In this document: positions 1 to 4,865 of the stretch, piece by piece
Layout: each line of letters starts with the position of its first letter
How positions within the stretch are numbered: the stretch's first letter is position 1
NCBI GenBank assembly: GCA_015494035.1
Contig: WGBZ01000210.1
Coordinates: forward strand, 1-5,535
DNA: 5,535 nt
Source of the DNA: Lysobacterales bacterium
GTDB taxonomy: Bacteria; Pseudomonadota; Gammaproteobacteria; Xanthomonadales; Marinicellaceae
Reading direction: 5' to 3'
Notes under the pieces: model-generated
The model's database searches: none
Seen by the model: the letters and a program-made list of their open reading frames with translations, nothing else
What the model was told of the DNA's origin: nothing
Program-made: the position numbers and the translations under genes

Positions 1-41
1 CGAATCTCGGGGGTGGTGCGGGCTTGGGGATGGATGACCAT
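1..41 (-). CDS. IS481-type transposase, N-terminal fragment (runs off window)
   Basis: Only 13 complete codons are visible, reading MVIHPQARTTPEI and then a codon starting CG. The pattern QARTTPxIR is familiar from the extreme N-terminus of IS481/IS3-like transposases, where it precedes a helix-turn-helix that recognises the element ends; the DDE catalytic domain would follow outside the window. The ATG (41-39) is preceded on the minus strand by GGAGGAAG (58-51), a strong Shine-Dalgarno sequence with a rather long spacer of about 11-12 nt. The family call rests on a very short peptide, so another IS family or a non-transposase gene is possible. Confidence 0.5.
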   Translation of the reverse strand, partial: MVIHPQARTTPEI

Positions 42-59
42 GATGTTATGCTTCCTCCA

Positions 60-119
60 GGTTGTGCATCAACCAGCCATTTAACAGATGGCGACTTCGG
101 AACAAAGGATAACTCCTTT
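60..119 (-). repeat. three tandem small inverted repeats in the transposase leader
   Basis: Three perfect inverted repeats follow one another: GGTTG/CAACC (60-64 and 70-74, 5-nt loop), GCCAT/ATGGC (76-80 and 88-92, 7-nt loop) and AAAGGA/TCCTTT (104-109 and 114-119, 4-nt loop). The one nearest the gene ends next to the transposase Shine-Dalgarno. On the plus strand the third is followed by more T residues and resembles a weak terminator. IS elements often carry such structures to limit transposase expression from outside transcripts; that role is inferred here. Each stem is short, and chance formation of one or two cannot be excluded. Confidence 0.4.
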
Positions 120-204
120 TTGGAATAGAATCTATCGAGACCCGACACCTAGATAACTATTGCCGGCTTGGCGGAATATAAAAGTCGAAGCGAATTGCGC
201 CGGG

Positions 205-432
205 TCAGCCGCAGCAGCCCGAACCCGAGCCCTGGCGTTGTTGCTGGATGGGCGGGCAGGGTACGCTGCCATAGGAGCAGTACACGCAGCAGTCACCGGC
301 TTTGGGTTGCAGCACCACGTGACAGTGGCTGCACTCATAAAACCACTGACAGGCATCGGTGGGCATGGTCAGGGTTTCGCTGTGACCGCATTCCGGGCAG
401 GTCAGGGTGGATTGCAATTGCACATCGCTCAT
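205..432 (-). CDS. GDCCVxC-type cysteine-rich small protein
   Basis: This 75-residue protein has 11 cysteines. CPEC at residues 12-15, C28 and CSHC at 34-37 look like a zinc-ribbon-type site. The family signature GDCCVYCSYGSVPCPPIQ occupies 47-64, and a Gly/Ser tail ends in Cys-Cys-Gly (73-75). The signature matches the family named GDCCVxC domain-containing (seleno)protein, some members of which carry selenocysteine; here all these positions are cysteine. Family members are often found near mercury or other metal-resistance genes, and a metal- or thiol-binding role is inferred, not demonstrated. There is no signal peptide or membrane segment. The ATG is preceded by GGAG with a 6-nt spacer (442-439), which fixes the start. 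It lies 27 bp after the propeller gene on the same strand and is probably co-transcribed with it. Confidence 0.88.
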   Translation of the reverse strand: MSDVQLQSTLTCPECGHSETLTMPTDACQWFYECSHCHVVLQPKAGDCCVYCSYGSVPCPPIQQQRQGSGSGCCG

Positions 433-459
433 GGTGGACTCCGGTGGTATTTTTGTTGC

Positions 460-1953
460 CTATTTTTTCAGACCCAGCTTTTTCTTGTAGTTTTCGATTT
501 CGGTTTCGCGCTGATCGCGGGCCTGTTCCTTGTAATGCTTGTCTGTGACCAGAATAATCTGATCATCCCATTGCTCGCCGTCTTTGAGCAAACCGCGCCC
601 ATCCATCTTGCGCCATTGACTGTTGGCGCTGTAATAGAGTTTGTCGCCCACCACCACGCCGTGGCTGGGCAAGTCAAAAGCGGGATTGGCCGATTCGATG
701 GGATAAACTTTGAGTGGACGGCGTTTGTCCTGGCTCAGCTGAATGCGCATGACTCGCTGGGGCTTGATGCCATTCTGGATTACAATCAGGCCGTTGTCGT
801 CATAGATCACGTCGTCGATGCCACCGGCAATAAATTTGGCCGGATTGGCCAGGTCCAGCAACTGTTTCTTTTCCAGATCAATGCCGAAAAGGCCAAACTC
901 AAAATCGCTGAAATACAGGAATTTACCCGTTTCGTCGGTGGTCAGGCCATTGATGCTGCGGAAAATGGGGGATTCCAGCACGCCGCCAATCTTTTTCAGC
1001 TTGGGGTCGATGCGCAGGATGTGGCCGCGGATGTTGTTGTTGAAATACACCGCCCCGTCGGGGGCCACGGTCAGGCTGGTGATCAAGTGTGGCCGAGCCT
1101 TGGGTGGCAGGACGTAGCTTTTGACCAGTTTTCCGCTGTCCAGTTCGTATTCGAAAACCCCCGCCATGCCCTGATTGGCCGGGCTGTAATGGCTGTATTG
1201 TGGCAGGGAGGTGCTGGCCACCCACAGGCGGTTGCGCTTCGCATCCACGGCCAGGTCGGTGATGCTCCAGGGGCCATTTGTGTCACCGCCTGTGGCGGGA
1301 ATAAATTCCTGCCGCTGGCCGTCCTTGACGCGAATCACGCTGCCATCACGGACGCTGCCTAAGAGAAAACTCTGGTCTTTGGGGTCATAAGCGAGGCTTT
1401 CATAAAGCAGGCCGGTCCAGGCATCATCAATGGTGAAGGCCGTTTGGCTGCCACCAAAGGGTTTGCCGTTGGCTTGCAGGTTTTCGACAATGTAGTCATA
1501 CACCGGCGTGCCACGCACGGCAGCAAAATCCTTGTCCGTGGATGGGTCATAGGCCAGCCCCAGTTTTTGCAGGCGAATGAGTTGGTCATAGGCGGCGCTT
1601 TTGTGATCCTGCAGGGCGTGGCCCTTGGCCGCCAGCCATTGGTATTCGGGTTGGTGCGGTCGCAATTCGCTGACCCGTTCCATCACCGTGGTGAATTTCG
1701 GCCAGTTTTTTTCCTGATAAAAGCGCCCGCCCATGTTGAGCAATTCCGGCACATTGTGGTTGTTCTTGACCGTGTAATAAAACGCGCTGTCAGTTTGTGC
1801 CAACGGATCCTTGCTGCCCCCTGCCGGGTTCTTGTCTGCCGGCAGAAACTGCCCCCAGGCGTTGCCGGCCAGCAGGAAGGCGATCAGGGTCAGGGTGAAC
1901 GACAGGGTTTTATGACGAATCGGGTTTATCAAGTAAAGCACTGAGGGTGACAT
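460..1953 (-). CDS. secreted beta-propeller protein (SMP-30/NHL-like) with helical N-terminal domain
   Basis: The predicted protein has 497 residues. Residues 1-34 form a signal peptide: Arg13/His14/Lys15, a hydrophobic run to about 30, and a likely cleavage after Ala-Trp-Gly, so it acts in the periplasm or outside the cell. Residues about 55-165 are helical and TPR-like, ending in a segment with DKDFAAVRGTPVYDYI. From about 175 to 470 come repeated propeller-blade patterns such as LAVDAKRNRLWVAS, LTVAPDGAVYFNN and LTTDETGKFLYFSD, typical of SMP-30/gluconolactonase/NHL six-bladed propellers. The C-terminus is a charged helix rich in Lys and Glu. The frame stays open upstream to an ATG at 2082, but the extra 43 residues are basic, uncharacteristic and would bury the signal peptide, so I chose ATG 1953. 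That start lacks a clear Shine-Dalgarno. The substrate is unknown; a lactonase activity cannot be assigned by eye. Confidence 0.8.
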   Translation of the reverse strand: MSPSVLYLINPIRHKTLSFTLTLIAFLLAGNAWGQFLPADKNPAGGSKDPLAQTDSAFYYTVKNNHNVPELLNMGGRFYQEKNWPKFTTVMERVSELRPHQPEYQWLAAKGHALQDHKSAAYDQLIRLQKLGLAYDPSTDKDFAAVRGTPVYDYIVENLQANGKPFGGSQTAFTIDDAWTGLLYESLAYDPKDQSFLLGSVRDGSVIRVKDGQRQEFIPATGGDTNGPWSITDLAVDAKRNRLWVASTSLPQYSHYSPANQGMAGVFEYELDSGKLVKSYVLPPKARPHLITSLTVAPDGAVYFNNNIRGHILRIDPKLKKIGGVLESPIFRSINGLTTDETGKFLYFSDFEFGLFGIDLEKKQLLDLANPAKFIAGGIDDVIYDDNGLIVIQNGIKPQRVMRIQLSQDKRRPLKVYPIESANPAFDLPSHGVVVGDKLYYSANSQWRKMDGRGLLKDGEQWDDQIILVTDKHYKEQARDQRETEIENYKKKLGLKK

Positions 1954-1993
1954 AGTGGGTTGCCGGGTTAATTGGTTGGTTTTAGTGAAAATC

Positions 1994-2013
1994 CGGGCAG
2001 CTTCGACTGCCCG
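1994..2013 (-). terminator. possible weak terminator/attenuator ahead of the propeller gene
   Basis: CGGGCAG (1994-2000) and CTGCCCG (2007-2013) form a perfect 7-bp stem with a 6-nt loop. On the minus strand it is followed by GATTTTC, a short T4 tail. It lies about 90 nt after the stop of the peroxidase-related gene and about 41 nt before the propeller start, so it could end or attenuate transcription between them. The T tract is short, so termination would be partial at best. It may equally be a leader hairpin affecting translation of the propeller gene, which has no clear ribosome binding site. Confidence 0.45.
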
Positions 2014-2039
2014 TGGTTGGCATCGGTCATGGCCGACTG

Positions 2040-2066
2040 CGGTATACAGCCTCCTAGACCGTTTTT
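2040..2066 (+). terminator. imperfect hairpin followed by T5 (plus strand)
   Basis: CGGTATA (2040-2046) pairs with TAGACCG (2055-2061) with one mismatch across an 8-nt loop, and TTTTT follows at 2062-2066. This has the layout of a rho-independent terminator on the plus strand. No plus-strand gene precedes it, so it could only stop antisense transcription. On the minus strand the same arms form a hairpin with GGAGG in the loop, which resembles a ribosome binding site or CsrA-type GGA site. The stem is weak. Confidence 0.25.
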
Positions 2067-2103
2067 GCTCGCCGGGGTTCATTCGCGAGGAATAAAAAGT
2101 GGT

Positions 2104-2676
2104 TCAGCCTGCATCCGGCACGTCCTTGTAGCCGGTCATTTCCTCGGATGAAAAGGCCGCCCCCAGCCCCAGGGCAATGCGGTTGACAAAATTGAAATAG
2201 GCCGTAATCAGGGTGGCATCGAGTATCTCATCATCCGTCAGCCCTGCCTGTCGCAAAGTGTCGATATCGGCTTCGCATTGTTGTCCGGGCGCGGTGGTGA
2301 GTTTGTGCGCGTAGTCGCAGATGGCCCGCAGCCGGGGTGAGAGATCGGCCTGGGTGTAATCTGCACATAGGGCATCCAGTTGGTTTTCGTCCTTAAGGTA
2401 ACGGGCCAGGGATTCACGGTGATGATTAACGCAGTAATCGCAGTTGTCGGCCCGTGACACCACCACCGCAATGGTTTCGCGTTCGGCCCGTTTCAGACCG
2501 GAAGGGCCAAACATGATGCCCATGTACAGACTCAGGTGGTCCTCCAGAGCCTTCGGGTTGAGCGAATGCACCTTGAGAATGTTCGAAATCTTGCCACGCT
2601 GGGCAATCAGGCGGTCATAGATGGGCTTGAGTTTTTCATCGGCCTGTTCGTAAGGGACTTCGTGTATCCAGCTCAT
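2104..2676 (-). CDS. peroxidase-related protein, carboxymuconolactone decarboxylase / AhpD-like fold
   Basis: This 190-residue protein is of the usual length for the uncharacterized peroxidase-related subgroup of the carboxymuconolactone decarboxylase/AhpD superfamily. The N-terminus (SWIHEVPYEQA, about 2-12) is followed by the helical segment with MGIMFGPSGL (52-61) and RAERETIAVVVSRAD (63-77). The redox centre CDYCVNHH places Cys79 and Cys82 in a CxxC with His86, as in AhpD, where the pair cycles between dithiol and disulfide to reduce peroxide or an adaptor protein. A second helix pair with ITAYFNFVNRIALGLG lies at 157-172. There is no signal peptide, so it is cytoplasmic. GGAG with a 6-nt spacer (2686-2683) sets the start. 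It is the first gene of the minus-strand cluster and is divergent from hemE. The actual substrate is unknown. Confidence 0.9.
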   Translation of the reverse strand: MSWIHEVPYEQADEKLKPIYDRLIAQRGKISNILKVHSLNPKALEDHLSLYMGIMFGPSGLKRAERETIAVVVSRADNCDYCVNHHRESLARYLKDENQLDALCADYTQADLSPRLRAICDYAHKLTTAPGQQCEADIDTLRQAGLTDDEILDATLITAYFNFVNRIALGLGAAFSSEEMTGYKDVPDAG

Positions 2677-2729
2677 GGTAGACTCCGTAGCGGGTTGATG
2701 GAGGAGGTCAATACGGGCAACAGGCCGTC

Positions 2730-2735
2730 ATTTTA
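2730..2735 (-). promoter_or_regulatory. candidate -10 box for the minus-strand cluster
   Basis: On the minus strand TAAAAT (2735-2730) lies about 54 nt upstream of the ATG of the peroxidase-related gene, in the divergent gap. No good -35 hexamer stands at 16-18 nt, so the call rests on the -10 match and its position alone. Confidence 0.25.
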
Positions 2736-2782
2736 CTCGAATCGGGAAGGCTTTTGCGCTGATTGGTAGGCGCCGAATGCGG

Positions 2783-2788
2783 TAAAAT
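2783..2788 (+). promoter_or_regulatory. candidate -10 box for hemE
   Basis: TAAAAT lies 34 nt upstream of the hemE ATG, a sensible distance for a short leader. The -35 region at 17-nt spacing (TGATTG) is a poor match. The box is embedded in a dyad (2779-2786 with 2796-2806), which might be an operator. The call is tentative. Confidence 0.35.
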
Positions 2789-2822
2789 AGCCGGCTTTAC
2801 GACCGCTAAGGCCTCATCGCCC

Positions 2823-3887
2823 ATGAAATCCCCTACCAAAACACTGCAAAACGACCTGCTAATTCGTGCCCTCAAGCGTCAACCCACTGAGCGCACCCCG
2901 GTGTGGGCCATGCGTCAGGCGGGCCGTTATTTGCCGGAATACCGGCAGGTGCGGGCTGCGGCCGGCAGTTTCATGGACATGGCCACCAACCCGGAGCTGG
3001 CCTGCGAGGTCACCTTGCAACCCTTGCGCCGCTTTGACCTGGATGCGGTGATTATCTTTTCTGACATCCTCACCATTCCCGATGCCATGGGCCAGGGTCT
3101 GCACTTTGTGGCCGGAGAAGGTCCCAAATTTGAAAAGAAAATCGAAACCGTCGCAGACATTGCGGCCTTGCCGATCCCCGATCCGATGGATTCCCTGCGT
3201 TACGTGATGGATGCCATTTCGCTCACGGCCAAAACCCTGGGTGGAAAGGTGCCGTTGCTGGGTTTTGCCGGCAGCCCGTGGACCTTGGCTACTTACATGA
3301 TAGAAGGCGGTAGCAGCAAGACTTATGCCCGTTCCAAGGCCTTTCTCCTGAATCAGCCGCAGGCAGCGCACCAATTGTTGGACAAGCTGGCCCAGGCCAC
3401 GGTGGCCTACCTGGCCGCACAGATTGAAAGCGGTGCTGACGCGGTGCAAGTGTTTGATTCCTGGGGCGGGGTGCTTTCCCCGGCCATGTATCGCGAGTTT
3501 TCCCTGCCGTATTTGCGCCAGATTGTCGCCGGGTTGCAGCAAGCCGGTTATGCGGACACGCCCGTGATCCTGTTTTCCAAAGGCGTGCACTCTACCCTGG
3601 CGGACATGGCTGAAACCGGTGCGCACGCCCTGGGCGTGGACTGGACCACCGACTTGAGCGAGGCGCGCCGATTAACCGGCGACAAGGTGGCCTTGCAGGG
3701 TAATCTGGACCCGTGCGTGCTTTATGCGGATGACGAGGTAATTCGGCAGGAGGTCAAGCGGGTGCTGGATTCCTACGGCGAAGGCTCCGGGCATGTGTTT
3801 AACCTGGGCCATGGTATGCACCCGGACATGGCGCCGGATAAACTCGGCGTGATGGTGGACGCGGTGCATGAACTGTCGCAAAAATGA
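2823..3887 (+). CDS. hemE: uroporphyrinogen decarboxylase
   Basis: The enzyme removes the four acetate carboxyls of uroporphyrinogen III to give coproporphyrinogen III in cytoplasmic haem synthesis, without a cofactor. The 354-residue product equals the usual bacterial length. The first signature, [10 protein letters not shown] at 26-35, contains the substrate-binding arginines R31 and R35. FSDIL supplies the key aspartate D81. The second signature, [17 protein letters not shown] at 147-163, contains Y158. FDSW holds S213, and NLGHG holds H330. All residues expected at the active site are present. The frame is open back to ATG 2763, but the extra 20 residues are not family-like and would overlap the promoter region, so ATG 2823 is preferred. 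Its Shine-Dalgarno (TAAGG, 2807-2811) is weak and rather distant. The TGA overlaps the ATG of the Rieske gene. Confidence 0.97.
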   Translation: MKSPTKTLQNDLLIRALKRQPTERTPVWAMRQAGRYLPEYRQVRAAAGSFMDMATNPELACEVTLQPLRRFDLDAVIIFSDILTIPDAMGQGLHFVAGEGPKFEKKIETVADIAALPIPDPMDSLRYVMDAISLTAKTLGGKVPLLGFAGSPWTLATYMIEGGSSKTYARSKAFLLNQPQAAHQLLDKLAQATVAYLAAQIESGADAVQVFDSWGGVLSPAMYREFSLPYLRQIVAGLQQAGYADTPVILFSKGVHSTLADMAETGAHALGVDWTTDLSEARRLTGDKVALQGNLDPCVLYADDEVIRQEVKRVLDSYGEGSGHVFNLGHGMHPDMAPDKLGVMVDAVHELSQK

Positions 3888-4246
3888 GCACTGTGCAGAT
3901 ACCCATTGATGAAAACCTGAGCGATGGCCAGTGGCATGAGCGATCTGTGATCATCGAGGATCGCCACGTATCGGTCATGCTGCGTTTTAGCGCGGGAAAG
4001 TGGCAGGGCTTCCAGAACGTCTGTCCGCATCAAGGGCGTCGGATGGATTATGCGCCCGACCGTTTTCTCGTGACCCCAAAGGGCACGTTGGTGTGCCCGG
4101 CACACGGCGCGGAATTTCGACCCACAGACGGCTTTTGCATCAACGGCCCGTGCCGGGGCGCAAGTCTGAAGCCAGTGGAAGTCAGCGAAGGCGAGGCCGG
4201 TACGCTGACCCTGAAGGCCGCGTGGTTTTCTGGTTCCTGCGCCTGA
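3884..4246 (+). CDS. small soluble Rieske [2Fe-2S] protein
   Basis: This 120-residue protein has the Rieske ligand set: CPH at Cys47-Pro-His49 and CPAH at Cys71-His74, which together bind a [2Fe-2S] cluster through two Cys and two His. The second motif continues as HGAEF and then [13 protein letters not shown] (83-95), a tail common in Rieske ferredoxins of the NirD/dioxygenase-ferredoxin type. The gap between the two motifs is 21 residues, longer than the usual 15-17. No signal peptide or membrane anchor is present, so it is probably a cytoplasmic electron carrier; the partner is unknown. The ATG overlaps the hemE stop as ATGA (3884-3887), which predicts translational coupling and an operon. 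Additional cysteines (85, 90, 119) are not cluster ligands in the known fold. Confidence 0.92.
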   Translation: MSTVQIPIDENLSDGQWHERSVIIEDRHVSVMLRFSAGKWQGFQNVCPHQGRRMDYAPDRFLVTPKGTLVCPAHGAEFRPTDGFCINGPCRGASLKPVEVSEGEAGTLTLKAAWFSGSCA

Positions 4247-4288
4247 AATCAACCCCACAGCCCTCTGAGAAAGCCAGACAACGCCTTA

Positions 4289-4297
4289 TGGTATGCT
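4289..4297 (+). promoter_or_regulatory. extended -10 promoter for the DUF1801 gene
   Basis: TGGTATGCT contains the TGn extension followed by TATGCT, 28 nt upstream of the start codon. Extended -10 promoters need no strong -35, and none is obvious here. It would let the DUF1801 gene be transcribed independently of hemE and the Rieske gene, 79 bp upstream. Confidence 0.45.
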
Positions 4298-4302
4298 AAA
4301 AG

Positions 4303-4319
4303 CTCTCTAGGAGAGGGGG
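4303..4319 (+). promoter_or_regulatory. purine-rich ribosome binding site with a small hairpin
   Basis: AGGAG (4309-4313) runs into GAGGGGG (4313-4319), which ends 6 nt before the ATG at 4326. CTCTC (4303-4307) can pair with GAGAG (4311-4315) across a TAG loop. Transcription from the extended -10 at 4289 would start near here, so the mRNA 5' end could partly hide its own Shine-Dalgarno. Regulation by this hairpin is inference. Confidence 0.4.
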
Positions 4320-4325
4320 AATACC

Positions 4326-4751
4326 ATGGCATCGGTCAATAAAACGCACGCCACCAGTCAGGATCCGGTGGCTTTCCTGAATAGCATTGAAGATCCGATC
4401 AAGCGCGACGACAGCTTTCGCCTGCTGGAACTGATGGGGAAAATCACCGGAAAACCCGCCGTCATGTGGGGCACCAGTCTCATCGGCTTTGGTTCTTACC
4501 GCTACCAGTACGATTTAGGCCACAAGGGTGAGTACCTGGTGACTGGCTTTTCACCCCGCAAGGCCAACCTGTCCATTTATATTTTGCCCGGTTTTGATGA
4601 TTATCAGGATTTATTGAAGAGCCTGGGCCGGCACAAAACCGGCCGCTCTTGTCTTAACGTAAAAAAGCTGGCTGATATTGACGAAGCCGTGCTTGAACAG
4701 CTCATTGCCGCGGCTTATCAGGATATGTTGCAAAAGTACACTTGCTCCTGA
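4326..4751 (+). CDS. DUF1801 (YdhG-like) domain protein
   Basis: The 141-residue product shows the DUF1801 pattern throughout: an N-terminal helix with DPVAFLNSIEDPIKRDDSF (13-31), then LLELMGKITG, MWGTSLIGFGSY (48-59) and LVTGFSPRKANLSIYI (71-86), and finally LGRHKTGRSCLNVKKLADID (100-119) and a C-terminal helix. Family members are small cytoplasmic proteins of unknown biochemical role, with a fold related to the YdhG/YjdF-type domain. No catalytic residue can be named. The start is well supported by the purine-rich ribosome binding site. It follows the hemE-Rieske pair on the same strand but probably has its own promoter. A 12-bp bulged hairpin lies inside the coding region at 4617-4650. 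Confidence 0.9.
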   Translation: MASVNKTHATSQDPVAFLNSIEDPIKRDDSFRLLELMGKITGKPAVMWGTSLIGFGSYRYQYDLGHKGEYLVTGFSPRKANLSIYILPGFDDYQDLLKSLGRHKTGRSCLNVKKLADIDEAVLEQLIAAAYQDMLQKYTCS

Positions 4752-4782
4752 TGCTGTTTCATCGTACGCTTTAGGCGTTACC

Positions 4783-4851
4783 GCAAAAAATCCCCCCCCA
4801 CAGGCACACAGGAGCACAGCGGAGCGATGAACCCTGCTGGCAAAAAAATCC
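4783..4851 (+). repeat. homopolymer-rich spacer with a repeated A-tract motif
   Basis: The motif GCAAAAAATCC (4783-4793, A6) recurs as GCAAAAAAATCC (4840-4851, A7), 57 nt apart, and a C8 run sits at 4792-4799. The second copy lies exactly where the reading frame of the following gene is broken. Such tracts are prone to slippage in replication, transcription and sequencing. Confidence 0.6.
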
Positions 4852-4865
4852 AGGGCACGTTTTGA
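4827..4865 (+). other. probable true start of the TPR gene, separated by a one-base frame break
   Basis: ATG 4827 follows GGAGCG directly, and AGGAG stands at 4810-4814. It encodes MNPAGKKIQGTF and then TGA (4863-4865). If the A7 run at 4842-4848 had eight A residues, the peptide would become MNPAGKKNPGHV and flow into LIVLYFCVCLGVMAMATAA, giving a textbook signal peptide with two lysines, a hydrophobic core and a small-residue cleavage site before Glu. This strongly suggests the gene begins here and has lost one A, in the genome or in the assembly, or is expressed by slippage. The Shine-Dalgarno spacing is imperfect (2 nt or 12 nt). Confidence 0.5.

Larger units (their letters stand above)
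1..147 (-). mobile_element. 5' end of an insertion sequence, probably IS481-like (partial)
   Basis: The stretch holds the start of a transposase-like reading frame (41 down to 1) and a 106-nt leader. Read on the minus strand, a sequence beginning TGTCGGGTCTCGATAG starts at 147, and IS481-type elements commonly end in TGT, so I place the terminus there. This is inference: the other end lies outside the window, so neither the matching inverted repeat nor a target duplication can be seen. The tetranucleotide CTAG lies just outside the proposed end (149-152) and could be part of the target. The element would have inserted 57 bp beyond the stop codon of the cysteine-rich gene without breaking it. 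Confidence 0.5.

Noticed and set aside
205..207. TGA after Cys-Cys-Gly as a possible selenocysteine codon in the GDCCVxC protein
   Set aside because: The family selenocysteine position is within the GDCCVxC motif, where this protein has cysteine; the TGA simply follows the natural C-terminus.
160..1362. 400-codon open frame on the plus strand
   Set aside because: It is antisense to the propeller and cysteine-rich genes, its protein is low in recognisable motifs, and the opposite strand has clear family patterns, a signal peptide and Shine-Dalgarno-led starts. It is a shadow frame.
1444..1944. 166-codon open frame on the plus strand
   Set aside because: It is antisense to the N-terminal domain and signal peptide of the propeller gene, and no ribosome binding site or family pattern is seen.
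1971..2030. 20-codon minus-strand ORF (MTDANHGQSKLPGFSLKPTN) in the spacer
   Set aside because: Its only GGAGG lies about 19 nt upstream of the ATG, too far to act, and the peptide has no notable features.
2859..3626. 255-codon open frame on the minus strand
   Set aside because: It is antisense to hemE, whose active-site motifs are intact; the reverse product is rich in His, Gly and Arg as expected of a shadow.
4247..4288. Terminator after the Rieske gene
   Set aside because: No stem followed by a T run is visible in this gap.
4742..4770. TTGCTC with TACGCT at 17-nt spacing as a promoter for the TPR gene
   Set aside because: Each hexamer matches consensus at only three of six positions, which is expected by chance.
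4765..4780. Hairpin GTACGC/GCGTTAC after the DUF1801 gene as a terminator
   Set aside because: The stem has a bulge, and the plus strand continues with A and C runs instead of T residues.
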